Numbered from the stretch's first letter, positions 48,884-58,344 are shown. The stretch is 64,000 nucleotides of DNA from UBA5796 sp040752455 (GCA_049324115.1 JBMOMN010000027.1:1-64000); one strand, 5' to 3'. Made by a program: numbers and translations. Notes: a model not told the origin generated them from the letters alone.

Positions 48884-49582
48884 ATGCTTTCGATCCTGGC
48901 AACCGACGATTGGCGGAAGGCGCACCCCGGCGCGACGATCGGGCTGCTGGAACTTTCAGGGGTGGAGGACACAGGCCCATCCTCCGGGTTGGAGGCGCAT
49001 AAACGGGATACGGAAGCCCGGCTGCGGGAGCGGTATCAAGGTTTCACGCGGCAGGACTTCCTGGCGATCCCGGTCATGTCGGCTTACCACCAATATTACC
49101 GGCGTTTCGACAAGACTTACCACGTCCAACTCCAGGTGGAGTCGATCGTCCTGAAAGGCAAGGGCCTGCCCAGCGTATCGCCTCTGGTGGATGCGAACTT
49201 CTCCGCCGAAGTCGAGATGTTGGTCCTGACCGCCGGGCACGACGCGGCCAAATTGCGCGGAGCGGTCGTCATGGACGTATCGAGGGAAGACGATGCGATG
49301 ACCCTGATGAACGGCGCGCCCAAAGTGATTTACGCGGGCGATATGGTCATGCGGGACGCGGAGGGTATCTGCTGCTCGATCATCTACGGGCAGGACAACC
49401 GCTCGCCGATCTCCGGGGAGACATCCCACGCGCTTTACGTGGCTTACGCTCCTCCCGGCATCCCGCCCGGACTGGTGGAGGAGCAACTGCGGAAAATCGA
49501 GGCCAACGTCCGTTTGTTCTCGCCGGACGCGGTGGTCGAGCAAATGCGCCTGATCCAGGCAGAGGGCGCAAATAAACTCTAA
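48884..49582 (+). CDS. B3/B4 tRNA-binding-domain protein
   Basis: A 232-residue protein resembling the free-standing B3/B4 domain of phenylalanyl-tRNA synthetase beta (PheT editing domain). Family-like segments are the HKRDTEARLRERYQGF helix, IPVMSAYHQYYRRFDKTYHV, SVSPLVDANFSAEVEMLVLT and GQDNRSPISGETSHALYVAY. Such proteins may edit mischarged tRNA or bind amino acids. GGAGGT lies 4 bases before the ATG at 48884; an upstream TTG is inside that ribosome site. Confidence 0.8.
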   Translation: MLSILATDDWRKAHPGATIGLLELSGVEDTGPSSGLEAHKRDTEARLRERYQGFTRQDFLAIPVMSAYHQYYRRFDKTYHVQLQVESIVLKGKGLPSVSPLVDANFSAEVEMLVLTAGHDAAKLRGAVVMDVSREDDAMTLMNGAPKVIYAGDMVMRDAEGICCSIIYGQDNRSPISGETSHALYVAYAPPGIPPGLVEEQLRKIEANVRLFSPDAVVEQMRLIQAEGANKL

Positions 49583-49586
49583 CAAA

Positions 49587-49617
49587 TGTTCCAAAATTGA
49601 ACACCTTACGGTACAAT
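49587..49617 (+). promoter_or_regulatory. Promoter of the restriction-modification operon with a short palindrome
   Basis: TACAAT (49612-49617) with TTCCAA 17 bp upstream. TGTTC-N7-GAACA (49587-49603) overlaps the -35 and could be a control site. Confidence 0.45.
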
Positions 49618-49647
49618 CTTTGAAAACAGGACAAGGTATGGTATTTG

Positions 49648-50988
49648 ATGAAACAACTGTCTTTTCTAGAAACAGAAAAGCCCGTCCAAAAGCAGGAGTG
49701 GGGAACTTTCAAAGACAGCTTACGCGCACCTATTCACAACTGGTTTACTTATCCTGCCGGTTTTTCTTATAAGGCGGTTGAATCGAGTTTTCTCACTTAC
49801 GACATCCGTCAGGGACAGACAATTTACGACCCGTTCATGGGATCCGGCACGACAAATTTAGTCGCAAAGAAATCTGCCATTAATTCTTATGGCGTCGAGG
49901 CTCATCCTTTCGTCTTTAGAATCACTCGAACAAAGATGAATTGGGAAATCAATCGGGATGAGATTGCTCATGCTATCCGAGAGATAGAAGCACAAGTAAG
50001 GCAACGTCAAAGGAATTTCAATGGGACAGATTCTCAAGTAGTTTTATCAAAAGAGTTTCCTGAACTCGTTTTGAAGTGTTACGAAAACAATACCTTGTTG
50101 GATTTGCTTTTTATTCGCGACGCGGTCAATGAAGGTGATTTTTCGCAGTCGGTTAAAGATATCTTCTTTGTCGGGCTGACAAGCATTTTACGCCAGGTCT
50201 CGACAGCAGCAACCGGTTGGCCGTATATCGCACCTAAGAAACAAAAAACGACATCCTTGAACAAGAACGCTTTGTATGAGTTTACTCATCAGGTTAAAAA
50301 AATGGTGAGCGATATCAGAAGTACCATTGATGAAGCAAATCCAAATTACAAGGATTCATTTCACAAAATATTCAACGCCGATTCTCGTCACACGCAAGAT
50401 TTAATTCCCGGATCATGTGTTGACCACGTTTTCACTTCTCCGCCCTATTTGAATAATTTCGATTATGCTGACCGCACCCGTCTGGAGTTGTATTTTTGGG
50501 GGGAGGCAAAGAACTGGGGCGAAATTTCGGAAAATATCCGCACAAAGTTGATTACTTCGGCAACCACGCAAATTTCAAGGGACGATCCACGATATAACCT
50601 GTCAGAAGGTTTGAAAGATGCCTGTCCAGATGTTTTCGACTTTTTGAGAAAGTCTATTTCGCAATTGAGTGAAATCAGGTTAACTCGCGGTGGAAAAAAG
50701 AGCTATGACCATCTTGTATCAGGCTATTTCAATGACATGTTCCAGGTCATTTCTGAGGTTTATAGAGTCTTGAAAACTGATACCAAGGCCGTCTTTGTCC
50801 TTGGCGATTCTGCCCCTTATGGCGTCCACATTCCGACCGATGATTTGATTGGGAAAATTGGCTTGGGTGCGGGATTTGCAGATTATCGAATTGACGTATT
50901 AAGAGAACGTGGCGGCAAGTGGAAAGATAATCCGCAAAGACACGGTGTTTTGCTACGTGAATCCATCGTCACCCTGATGAAGGCGTAA
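49648..50988 (+). CDS. Type II DNA methyltransferase (probable N4-cytosine)
   Basis: A 446-residue enzyme with the SAM motif YDPFMGSGTTNLVAKKS near the N-terminus and the catalytic TSPPYLNNFDYADRTRLELY later. The TSPPY form is typical of N4-cytosine methyltransferases. A conserved GGKKSYDHLVSGYFNDMF segment follows. The base composition is AT-rich, unlike its neighbours, suggesting transfer with the nuclease gene 3 bases downstream. The ATG at 49648 is chosen over an adjacent TTG. Confidence 0.9.
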   Translation: MKQLSFLETEKPVQKQEWGTFKDSLRAPIHNWFTYPAGFSYKAVESSFLTYDIRQGQTIYDPFMGSGTTNLVAKKSAINSYGVEAHPFVFRITRTKMNWEINRDEIAHAIREIEAQVRQRQRNFNGTDSQVVLSKEFPELVLKCYENNTLLDLLFIRDAVNEGDFSQSVKDIFFVGLTSILRQVSTAATGWPYIAPKKQKTTSLNKNALYEFTHQVKKMVSDIRSTIDEANPNYKDSFHKIFNADSRHTQDLIPGSCVDHVFTSPPYLNNFDYADRTRLELYFWGEAKNWGEISENIRTKLITSATTQISRDDPRYNLSEGLKDACPDVFDFLRKSISQLSEIRLTRGGKKSYDHLVSGYFNDMFQVISEVYRVLKTDTKAVFVLGDSAPYGVHIPTDDLIGKIGLGAGFADYRIDVLRERGGKWKDNPQRHGVLLRESIVTLMKA

Positions 50989-50991
50989 ATC

Positions 50992-51813
50992 ATGGCAGAT
51001 GACATCCAGAATCCAGGGAGTGCGCTTGGCGAGGCCATCGGCGCAGAAATGGAAAATGCGCTGAATGAGTTCTTGACAGACCTTGTCGAAAGACGGGGGT
51101 ATCATTTCTTGAGCAAAAGCCCTGTCAAAAACAAGAACGTATCCCCAAAGAAACTCTTGATGTACGACAAGTTTGGTACGGCTTACAACATTGACGCTGT
51201 AATTGCCAATGAAAGTATGCAGCCGATGATCCTGATCGAATCGAAATATATTCGATACAAGAAACATAACCGCGATAAAGGCAGCTGGGTTTGCACGGCC
51301 CACCCAGCCGTAAGGCGGCGCTATCAAAGCATCAGAAGTTCGATCGCAGTTTTGGCAGGGAACTGGACTTCGTCGTCTCTGGCCATGATGCGAAGCTTTG
51401 ACATCAATATCTTTCTTATCCCTTTCAAAAGAATCTGTGACCTTCTGGCAATGTACAAAATAGATTTTGATTGGGATGAAAAAGACCGGGTTGCGGCTTT
51501 GGCTGCATGGAAAAAGTATTCAGTCTTGACGGACGGTCAAAAATCCAAAATTGGCGTTGAAATGGTCAATGCCATCAAAGTGGAATTGGAAAAATTGGTT
51601 TTGGACATCCTTGACGATACTGCCGAGCGTCGAGTCGAGAGCGTAACAATTGAGTTGCATTCAAATCTTGGCGAAGTGAAAGCCTACGAATTCGCAACAG
51701 TCGAACAAGCCGTAGAATTTTTGAACACTGCTGAATTGAAAGAAGTGTTCATTTCGAGCGATTCGCTCACCCTGTTCGATCCGCCCCCTGATACAGAAAA
51801 TGATGAGGGGTAA
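50992..51813 (+). CDS. Type II restriction endonuclease (PD-(D/E)xK-like)
   Basis: A 273-residue protein directly behind the methyltransferase. A likely nuclease core is YNIDAVIANES followed by MILIESKYIRYKKHNRDKGSW (Asp, then Glu-x-Lys). The rest is helical with no HNH or PLD motif. Placement and composition argue for the cognate enzyme. Specificity cannot be read from sequence. Confidence 0.82.
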   Translation: MADDIQNPGSALGEAIGAEMENALNEFLTDLVERRGYHFLSKSPVKNKNVSPKKLLMYDKFGTAYNIDAVIANESMQPMILIESKYIRYKKHNRDKGSWVCTAHPAVRRRYQSIRSSIAVLAGNWTSSSLAMMRSFDINIFLIPFKRICDLLAMYKIDFDWDEKDRVAALAAWKKYSVLTDGQKSKIGVEMVNAIKVELEKLVLDILDDTAERRVESVTIELHSNLGEVKAYEFATVEQAVEFLNTAELKEVFISSDSLTLFDPPPDTENDEG

Positions 51814-51860
51814 GCAAACCATCGAAATTCCAAATCGTCACGAAGACGTGCTTTCACGAT

Positions 51861-51899
51861 ACCAGGCTTCCGGGATTTCCAAAATCCCGGAAGCCTGGT
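51861..51899. terminator. Long perfect hairpin between convergent genes
   Basis: ACCAGGCTTCCGGGATTT pairs perfectly over 18 bp with its complement across a 3-base CCA loop. It separates the restriction gene from the oppositely read PIN module. There is no T-tract, so it may be a dispersed repeat acting as a bidirectional barrier. Confidence 0.6.
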
Positions 51900-51919
51900 C
51901 TTCCTGGTGCAGAAAGGGA

Positions 51920-52111
51920 CTATTTATCTTTATTCACCCTCACCTTCGGTAGAACCGTGGGCTTTCTGGGTGGGAGGGTGATGAATTTTCTCCCACTGGT
52001 TTCCTGCTGCTTTTTCAGGTCTGCGGCGATGGCCTGCAGATCATAGTTGAATTTCCTGGCGTGCGCGTCGCGTACCCGGCGTACTTCGTCAACGATTGGG
52101 TCATTCCACAT
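51920..52111 (-). CDS. Small partner protein of the PIN toxin
   Basis: A 63-residue basic protein, MWNDPIVDEVRRVRDAHARK followed by a helix with DLQAIAADLKKQQ and a Pro/Lys-rich tail. Genes of this type are found directly after PIN-domain genes and are presumed antitoxins. It starts 2 bases after the PIN stop, with GGAGG inside that gene's end. Confidence 0.7.
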   Translation of the reverse strand: MWNDPIVDEVRRVRDAHARKFNYDLQAIAADLKKQQETSGRKFITLPPRKPTVLPKVRVNKDK

Positions 52112-52112
52112 T

Positions 52113-52508
52113 TCAAGCCTCCATCAATTCCATCGGAGAACAAATTACGGGCGGTTCGTAACCGTTCAACCGGCAAACAAGTTCCACATTTGCCCGCATT
52201 GTGGCGTTGGCAATGTGTTTGAAGTTCCATGTTATCAGGTAATCCATGCCGCCAACGGTTGCAATCGCGATATGCAAGGCGTCTTCTGCTGCTTTTCTCG
52301 GAATTGCATTTTGTTCGATCAATTTCTCAGCCAATTCGATTGCTTCGGGCGTGATGTCAAGGTAATTGCAATCTATCAAAGCTTGCTGCCGTCTTTCAAG
52401 CCACCATTCCTGTGTCACTTGCTGGTTGGCAGCGATAAGAATGTCGCGGCTTGGGCGGGCGGCGAAATAGCTGATGACGCTGGTTTCTATGTAAACTTTT
52501 GGCTTCAT
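52113..52508 (-). CDS. PIN-domain toxin (VapC-like)
   Basis: A 131-residue RNase-fold protein. The first acidic position in VYIETSVISYFAARPSRD has Glu where many VapCs have Asp. Later acidic residues are in KAAEDALHIAIAT and YLITWNFKHIANA. PIN toxins cleave tRNA or rRNA. The order toxin-then-partner is reversed compared with vapBC, but is common for this subfamily. Confidence 0.85.
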   Translation of the reverse strand: MKPKVYIETSVISYFAARPSRDILIAANQQVTQEWWLERRQQALIDCNYLDITPEAIELAEKLIEQNAIPRKAAEDALHIAIATVGGMDYLITWNFKHIANATMRANVELVCRLNGYEPPVICSPMELMEA

Positions 52509-52590
52509 GCTCTTTATTATACATTGCTAATCACACAATGCTCCCAAATCAGGTAAAATCCAAGCCTATCCCACCCCCAAGGAGTCCCCC

Positions 52591-52776
52591 ATGCCCGTCT
52601 GCCTGAACTGCAACACCTCCGCCGATGAGAAGCCCTTGCTGGCGCTGGCCTTCAAAGACCAGACCTTGCACATCTGCCCGCAATGCCTGCCGGTGCTGAT
52701 CCACAAACCCGCCAACCTGGCCGGGAAACTGGAAGGGGCCGAACACTACGGCGCGCCGGAAGAGCATCATCACTAG
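52591..52776 (+). CDS. Small zinc-ribbon-like protein
   Basis: A 61-residue protein with CLNC (residues 4-7) and CPQC (29-32), a likely zinc site, and a C-terminal EEHHH that may also bind metal. AAGGAG precedes the ATG. It is a separate gene ahead of murJ. The function is unknown. Confidence 0.75.
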   Translation: MPVCLNCNTSADEKPLLALAFKDQTLHICPQCLPVLIHKPANLAGKLEGAEHYGAPEEHHH

Positions 52777-52845
52777 AGCAGTGGTAAGAGGTAAGTGGTA
52801 AGTTGAAAGAGATCGCTGCATTTACCAATTACCAATTACCACCTT
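52777..52845. repeat. GGTAAGTGGTAAG and ACCAATTACC short-period repeats before murJ
   Basis: GTGGTAAGAGGTAAGTGGTA followed by TTTACCAATTACCAATTACC forms a long degenerate inverted repeat in the murJ leader, leaving no visible Shine-Dalgarno. Confidence 0.65.
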
Positions 52846-52850
52846 CCCCC

Positions 52851-54395
52851 ATGTCGAAACTCACCCACCTGACGCGCTCGTCGTTCATCCTGATCGCCGC
52901 TTTCGGGCTGGACAAGGTCGTCGCCTTCGTGCGCACCAGCATCATCGCCCGCCAGTTCAGCCTCTCGCACGAACTGGACGCCTTCAACGTCGCCAACAAC
53001 CTGCCCGATCTGCTCTTCGCCCTCATCTCCGGCGGGGCGATGACCATGGCCCTCATCCCGGTGTTGAGCGAAGTGATGACCCAAAAAGGCCGCCCGGCCG
53101 TCTGGGACGTGTTCTCGCGGGTCGCCAACCTGGCCTTCGTCGTCACCGGCGCGTTCGCCATCCTGATCGCCATCTTCGCCGAGCCGCTGGTCAGCGCCAG
53201 GCTGGGGATCGCGCCGGGATACGAACAGGTGCAGCGCGAACTGATCGCGGACCTGATGCGCCTGAACCTGTTCGCCACCCTGATCTTCTCGATCAGCGGA
53301 CTGGTGATGGGCGGGCTTCAGGCCAACCAGCATTTCCTGCTCCCGGCCCTGGCCCCGCTCTTCTACAACCTGGGACAGATCATCGGGGCGCTGGTCTTTT
53401 CCCCGACCGAGCCGTACACGATTGGACCCATCACCCTGCCCGCCTTCGGGATGGGCGTCCACGGGCTGGTGTACGGCGTGATCCTGGGCGCGGCGCTGCA
53501 CCTGGGCATCCAGGTCCCGGGGCTGGTCAAGTACAAGTTCCGCTGGACGGCCTCGCTCAAACTGGACCAGGCCCTGGTCAAGGTGCTCAAGCTGATCGCT
53601 CCCCGGCTGGTGACGATGTTCGCGATCCAGTTGATCTTCATCGTGCGCGATAACCTGGCCTCGCAGCTCGACCTGGTCGGCGCGGCCAGCATCCTGACCT
53701 ACGGCTGGATGATCTTCCAGGTCCCCGAAACGCTGGTCGGCACGGCCATCGCCACCGCCCTGCTGCCGACCCTCTCGGAGCAGGCCGCCCAAGAGAAATG
53801 GGACGAGTTCCGGGCCACGGTCGAGAAGGGGGTGCGAGTCCTGGTGGCTTTCAGCCTGCCGGTGGCCGCCGTCATCGCCGCCGGGATCCGCCCGCTGGCC
53901 GCGGCCGTCTTCGGCTTCGACGAGACCGGGACGTTGATGCTGGCCTGGACGACGCGGGTCTTCCTGCTCGGCATGGCCGGGCACACCGTGCTCGAGGTCG
54001 GCGTGCGGGCCTTCTACGCCAAACAGGACGCCCTCCGCCCGATGGTCGCCTCCATCCTCAATACCGCCGCCTTCGTCCTGTTCGGCCTGCTGGTCATCCG
54101 CGAGCGCCCCGAATGGGGCACGACCGGCATCGCCCTGGTCGGGATGGCCTACACCGCCGAAGCGATCTTCGTGATGTGGTGGCTCAACCGTCGGCTGGAG
54201 GGGCCGTCCATAACGGCGGGCAGTTCCATCGTCCGGGGGACGCTTGCGGCGCTCGCCGGCGGCGCGGCGGCCTACGCCCTGGCCCTCTACCTGCCCGGCG
54301 GGGCCGTCGTCACATCCCTGACCGGCATGACCCTGGGCGGGATGCTCTCGCTGGCGTTCATTCTCCCCGAAGTCCGCACGCTGCTTCGGCTTTAG
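52851..54395 (+). CDS. murJ: Lipid II flippase MurJ
   Basis: A 514-residue MOP-superfamily protein with about 14 helices that moves lipid II across the membrane for peptidoglycan synthesis. The N-terminal SSFILIAAFGLDKVVAFVRT, FNVANNLPDLLFALISGGAM and LIPVLSE are family motifs. The ATG at 52851 fits the family start; an in-frame TTG at 52803 would add repeat-encoded residues. Confidence 0.93.
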   Translation: MSKLTHLTRSSFILIAAFGLDKVVAFVRTSIIARQFSLSHELDAFNVANNLPDLLFALISGGAMTMALIPVLSEVMTQKGRPAVWDVFSRVANLAFVVTGAFAILIAIFAEPLVSARLGIAPGYEQVQRELIADLMRLNLFATLIFSISGLVMGGLQANQHFLLPALAPLFYNLGQIIGALVFSPTEPYTIGPITLPAFGMGVHGLVYGVILGAALHLGIQVPGLVKYKFRWTASLKLDQALVKVLKLIAPRLVTMFAIQLIFIVRDNLASQLDLVGAASILTYGWMIFQVPETLVGTAIATALLPTLSEQAAQEKWDEFRATVEKGVRVLVAFSLPVAAVIAAGIRPLAAAVFGFDETGTLMLAWTTRVFLLGMAGHTVLEVGVRAFYAKQDALRPMVASILNTAAFVLFGLLVIRERPEWGTTGIALVGMAYTAEAIFVMWWLNRRLEGPSITAGSSIVRGTLAALAGGAAAYALALYLPGGAVVTSLTGMTLGGMLSLAFILPEVRTLLRL

Positions 54396-54404
54396 TCTCT
54401 GGTG

Positions 54405-54410
54405 TATAAT
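54405..54410 (+). promoter_or_regulatory. -10 box for a leaderless mRNA
   Basis: TATAAT ends 7 bases before the ATG at 54418, placing +1 next to the start codon. No ribosome-binding sequence is present. Confidence 0.5.
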
Positions 54411-54417
54411 CAGCCCC

Positions 54418-55533
54418 ATGCCTGATTTCGAAGAAACCCAACCGACACAAATTACGGGGGATACCGCCCCCACCCGCCTGACGCAAGAACCGCCGCCCCC
54501 TCCACCCTCCCCGGACGAGACGCCCGACACCCCCGAACCCCAAGCTCCCCGCAAGCGGCGCGGACGGTTTTGGCTGGGCGCGCTGGCCCTGGTCCTGATC
54601 CTGGCCCTGGGCGGCGTGAGCGGCTATTTTACCGGCCTCGGCGACCGCAAGAACGCCGAAAAAGACCAGATTGGCCAGGTACTGGCCGACCAGTTCGAGA
54701 TGGCCGCCCTGGACATGGCTGAAGGCCGCTACGGGCTGGCCCGCCAGCGGTTCGAGTACATCATCAGCGTGGACCCGAACTATCCCGGCGTCACCGAGGC
54801 CCTGACCGAAGTGATGCTCAAGCTGAGCATCACGCCCACCGTCACCCCGACCTTGACCCCCAGCCTGACCCCCACGCCCGACCTGCGCGGCGTCCAGTCT
54901 ATTTTCGACCGGGCAACCCAACTGGTCGCCGCCGGGGATTGGAGCGGGGCGATCACCGCCCTGGATGAATTGCGCAAAGCGGACCCCACCTTCCAGTCTG
55001 CCAACGTGGACGGGATGTACTACATCTGCCTGCGCAACCTGGGTGTGGACCGCATCTCCCGCGAGGGCAACCTGGAGGGCGGCATCTATTACCTGACCCT
55101 GGCCGAACGCTTCGGCCCGCTGGACGGCACTTCGCTCGGCCTGCGCGAGGGGGCCAAACTGTACCTGACCGGAGCCTCCTTCTGGGAACTCGACTGGGAG
55201 CAGGTGATCTTCTATTTCTCCCAGGTCTACCAGGGCTGGCCCGGCCTGTGGGACGCGTCTTCCAACATGACCGCCGGCGAGCGTTACCGGATCGCGAACG
55301 TCAAGCTGGGGGATAAATATTTCGCTGAAGAGAAATATTGCCTGGCCGAGGAGTCGTACCTGATCGCCCTGTCCATCGCCCCGGATAACGAGGTCAACAA
55401 CAAGGCGCTGGACGCCGGCCTGCGCTGCCGCCCGCCAACGCAAACGCCCGAACCGACTCCGACCGGGCAAGCCCCGACCGAACCTCCCCCAACCGAACCT
55501 TCCCCGACCGAAGAACCCGGTAACGGCGGATAA
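54418..55533 (+). CDS. Membrane-anchored TPR-like protein
   Basis: A 371-residue protein. A Pro-rich cytoplasmic start (residues 1-58) is followed by a membrane helix (about 59-82, FWLGALALVLILALGGVSGY) and an outside part with TPR-like helical repeats (QFEMAALDMAEGRYGLARQR; LVAAGDWSGAITALDEL; KYFAEEKYCLAEESYLIALS), broken by a TPTVTPTLTPSLTPT linker. The Thr/Pro linkers are typical of Chloroflexota secreted proteins. It is probably cotranscribed with the CopD-like gene. Confidence 0.82.
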   Translation: MPDFEETQPTQITGDTAPTRLTQEPPPPPPSPDETPDTPEPQAPRKRRGRFWLGALALVLILALGGVSGYFTGLGDRKNAEKDQIGQVLADQFEMAALDMAEGRYGLARQRFEYIISVDPNYPGVTEALTEVMLKLSITPTVTPTLTPSLTPTPDLRGVQSIFDRATQLVAAGDWSGAITALDELRKADPTFQSANVDGMYYICLRNLGVDRISREGNLEGGIYYLTLAERFGPLDGTSLGLREGAKLYLTGASFWELDWEQVIFYFSQVYQGWPGLWDASSNMTAGERYRIANVKLGDKYFAEEKYCLAEESYLIALSIAPDNEVNNKALDAGLRCRPPTQTPEPTPTGQAPTEPPPTEPSPTEEPGNGG

Positions 55534-55537
55534 CCCG

Positions 55538-56053
55538 ATGGCCGGAATGCCCGCCTGGGCCTTGACGCTGACCTACTGGCTGCACATGCTCGCCACTGTC
55601 GCCTGGATCGGCGGGCTGGCGGCCCTGGCCCTGATCGTGCTGCCCGCCTCGGCCAAAGCCCTCGACGCGGAGGGGCGGGCCGCCTTGCTCGACCAGATAC
55701 AGAAGCGTCTGGAAGGGTTGGCCGGATTCAGCCTGTTCCTGCTGCTGGCGACGGGTATGTTCCAGATGAGCGCCAGTCCCGGTTTCGAGGGCTATCTCTC
55801 GACCGCCAACGCATGGGGACGGGCGATGCTGCTCAAGCACGGGCTGTTCGTGCTGATGCTCATCGTCAGCGGGGCGCAGACCTGGTGGCTGCTACCCAAC
55901 CTGCGTCACGCCCTGTTGCTGCAAAAGCGCGGCAGGGGCGACGAGACCGTGATCGAGAAAATGCGCCAGCGGGAGATGCTGCTCTTCCGGGTCAACCTGC
56001 TACTGTCCGTCTTGATCTTGGGGGCTACAGCCCTGGCAAGGGCTTCGGGATAG
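55538..56053 (+). CDS. CopD/DUF4149-like membrane protein
   Basis: A 171-residue protein with four helices and the pattern of the CopD core: YWLHMLATVAWIGGLAALAL (conserved His and Trp), GFSLFLLLATGMFQMS and LKHGLFVLMLIVSGAQTWW. CopD-type proteins are linked to copper handling. It starts 4 bases after the TPR gene. Confidence 0.8.
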   Translation: MAGMPAWALTLTYWLHMLATVAWIGGLAALALIVLPASAKALDAEGRAALLDQIQKRLEGLAGFSLFLLLATGMFQMSASPGFEGYLSTANAWGRAMLLKHGLFVLMLIVSGAQTWWLLPNLRHALLLQKRGRGDETVIEKMRQREMLLFRVNLLLSVLILGATALARASG

Positions 56054-56552
56054 AAAGTTTCAATTTTCAGCCGCCGAAATTTAATTGGCTCTTCCGTAAT
56101 TAGCGGGAAAGTGCCTAACTCGGACAAGCCGGAACCCCTGGGTTGAGCTTGCCGAAACCAAAAAGGATTCAACCACAAAGGGTCACGAAGGAACACAAAG
56201 GAAAACCTTCGTGACCCTTTGTGCCCTTCGTGGTTTAAATTCTTGCACACGTGTGCCTGCGGTTCTTTGCAGGCAAAAAGCAAGGAGTTAACTTGTAAGG
56301 TACTAAACACAAAGTATCCATGAACTTCGTTCGCCCCGAAGGATGAAAAACAGTACCGTAAGATTTGTCTTGCGCCCCGAAGGCAACATGAATGTTGCGC
56401 TACTCTTATTTTCATATCAGGCACTCAAAGGGAAAAAGCGCCTTGCCATAGGGTCTTTTCCTTCGTCGCCGTCGTGCTCCTTCGTGTTTCAAAGGGTTTT
56501 CCCGCCAGAAACGGGAGAGCCGTTAAATTTAAAGGCTGAAATTTTGATTCCC
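56054..56552. other. Gene-free stretch with a long hairpin repeat
   Basis: CACAAAGGGTCACGAAGG (56174-56191) pairs perfectly over 18 bp with its inverse at 56206-56223, extended by CCAC/GTGG words. The remainder, between the convergent CopD-like and asnB genes, is AT-richer and shows no credible gene on either strand. Confidence 0.65.
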
Positions 56553-58055
56553 TTACAGGCTGCGGCTGTGCCCCATGACCGGCATGATCCACTCGTCGGA
56601 GTAGTGCTGGCTCAGGATGTCGTAGTAGAACAGGGCTTCCTTGTTGGGCAGGGTGTAGTTCCAGTCACGCTGGAAACGCTGGCGCTCCTGGCCAAAGTGC
56701 TCGTCGGGGATGGTCTCGCCGGCGCGGCGGGCGATGATGTCGGACGATCCGGCCCCTTTCGAGAACTTCATCTTCGGGCGGTGGACGATCTCGTCCGGCA
56801 GCCGGCCCTCGAAAGCCCGGCGCAGGAGGGCCTTGGCCGGATGCGAGTCGCTGTGCCGCTTCCACTCGGCGGGCAGGCTGAGCGCCAGCGCCACCGACTG
56901 TACGTCCAGGAACGGGACGCGGGCCTCCAGCCCGTGGGCCATGGACATCCGGTCGCCGCGTTGCAGGTTGGTGTTGTGCAGCGCTTCGGTGATGTAGACC
57001 AGCTCGTCTTGCAGGGCTTCCGGCTGCTCGAAACGGCTCAGGTAGCTGTACCCGGCGTAAAGTTCGTCCGCGCCTTCGCCGGTCAACATGACTTTGACTT
57101 CCTCGGCGGCCATCTTGGCCAGGAAAAAGTTGGGGATGGCGCTGCGGACCAGGGCCGGGTCGAACGATTCGAGATAGTAGATGACTTCGGGCAGGGACTC
57201 CAGCATATCCTGTTCGGTGTAGACCAGTTCGTGGTGGCGCGTGCCGAGCGTCCGGGACATCAGGCCGGCCGCGGCCAGGTCCGGGCTGCCCTCCACCCCG
57301 ACGGCGAAGGAGTGGATGCCGGGCATGTCCCGGCTGGCGAGCAGGGCGACGATGCTGCTGTCGAGGCCGCCGCTCAGGCTGACGCCGACCGGCACGTCGG
57401 CCATCAGCCGCTTGCGGACCGCCTCCGTAAGCGAGCGGCGGATCTCGGGCAGCGCCTCCGCTTCGCCGGGCAGCCGCTCGGTCACGCTCCCGTCCAGGCT
57501 GCGCTCGACGGTGTAATACTGCCTCCAGCCGCGCCGGCTGTGGAACCAGTGCCCGGCCGGGAACTCGCGCACGTCGTCACAGGCCCGCGCCAACGCCTTG
57601 ACCTCGGAAGCGAAATACAGCACGTTATCCTGGAGACCGAAATAGAGCGGCTTGATGCCGAGCGGGTCACGCGCCAGGAAAAGGTCGTCCCCGGTCGAGA
57701 TGGCGAAGGCGAACATCCCGTCCAGCCACTCGGCGATTTGGGGGCCGTGTTCCAGGTAGAGTTGCAGCACCACTTCGGTATCGGTGGTCGTTTTGAACGG
57801 ATGCCCGGCCAGGTGACGCTGTCGCAACTTTTTGTGGTTGTAGATCTCGCCGTTCAGGCTGATCCAGCTCCGGCCCTGGCGCATGGGCTGATGCCCGCCG
57901 CCGACATCCAGGATGGCCAGGCGGGTATGGCCGAGGGTGGCGCTTTCGTTCCGGTTGACGCCGTTCCCGTCCGGGCCACGGTGTTTGAGTTGGTCCACCA
58001 TTTGTTCGACTGCTTCGGACGAGGCGGACTGGTAGGCTCCTGCAATGCCACACAT
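56553..58055 (-). CDS. asnB: Asparagine synthetase B (glutamine-hydrolysing)
   Basis: A 500-residue two-domain enzyme. Cys2 (MCGIAGAYQ) is the glutaminase nucleophile; HRGPDGNG, LGHTRLAILD and LNGEIYNH complete that domain. The synthetase domain has the PP-loop LSGGLDSSIVALLASR and LTGEGADELYAGYSYL. It is shorter than typical AsnB (about 600) but has both active sites. The start at 58055 is fixed by the need for Cys2; AAGGAG is 11 bases upstream. Confidence 0.95.
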   Translation of the reverse strand: MCGIAGAYQSASSEAVEQMVDQLKHRGPDGNGVNRNESATLGHTRLAILDVGGGHQPMRQGRSWISLNGEIYNHKKLRQRHLAGHPFKTTTDTEVVLQLYLEHGPQIAEWLDGMFAFAISTGDDLFLARDPLGIKPLYFGLQDNVLYFASEVKALARACDDVREFPAGHWFHSRRGWRQYYTVERSLDGSVTERLPGEAEALPEIRRSLTEAVRKRLMADVPVGVSLSGGLDSSIVALLASRDMPGIHSFAVGVEGSPDLAAAGLMSRTLGTRHHELVYTEQDMLESLPEVIYYLESFDPALVRSAIPNFFLAKMAAEEVKVMLTGEGADELYAGYSYLSRFEQPEALQDELVYITEALHNTNLQRGDRMSMAHGLEARVPFLDVQSVALALSLPAEWKRHSDSHPAKALLRRAFEGRLPDEIVHRPKMKFSKGAGSSDIIARRAGETIPDEHFGQERQRFQRDWNYTLPNKEALFYYDILSQHYSDEWIMPVMGHSRSL

Positions 58056-58283
58056 GATCGTTGATTCTCCTTTTTTGGATGCAAAACGCCCGGTCCCCAC
58101 CGGCAGGCAGGGTACAGGGCGCAAAGTCGTATGGATTGCATCACAATGTGATTGCAGCAAGTTGCCGTCAGTTGATCGGGCTGGAATGGGCCGGATCAGG
58201 TGTGAAGGGAACCAGACGACTCCACGCCCGGGCAGCTTGCGGATTGGGTTGAACTCAGGTCATTCTACCATACCGGAAAAGCA

Positions 58284-58344
58284 GGTCACGTTTGACGTGA
58301 CTACGGCCCCAGGACTACTGCTCCAGTCACGCTTCAAGCGTGAC
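58284..58344. repeat. Paired GTCACG palindromes
   Basis: GTCACG-TTTGA-CGTGAC (58285-58301) and GTCACGCTT-C-AAGCGTGAC (58326-58344) are related palindromes. The second touches the stop codon of the phosphatase gene. They may act as terminators for it. Confidence 0.6.

Noticed and set aside
52836..54554. 572-codon frame opposite murJ
   Set aside because: Low-complexity Gly/Gln/Asp/Arg shadow of the MurJ helices.
56343..58064. 573-codon plus-strand frame opposite asnB
   Set aside because: Shadow of asnB; the reverse strand carries all catalytic motifs.
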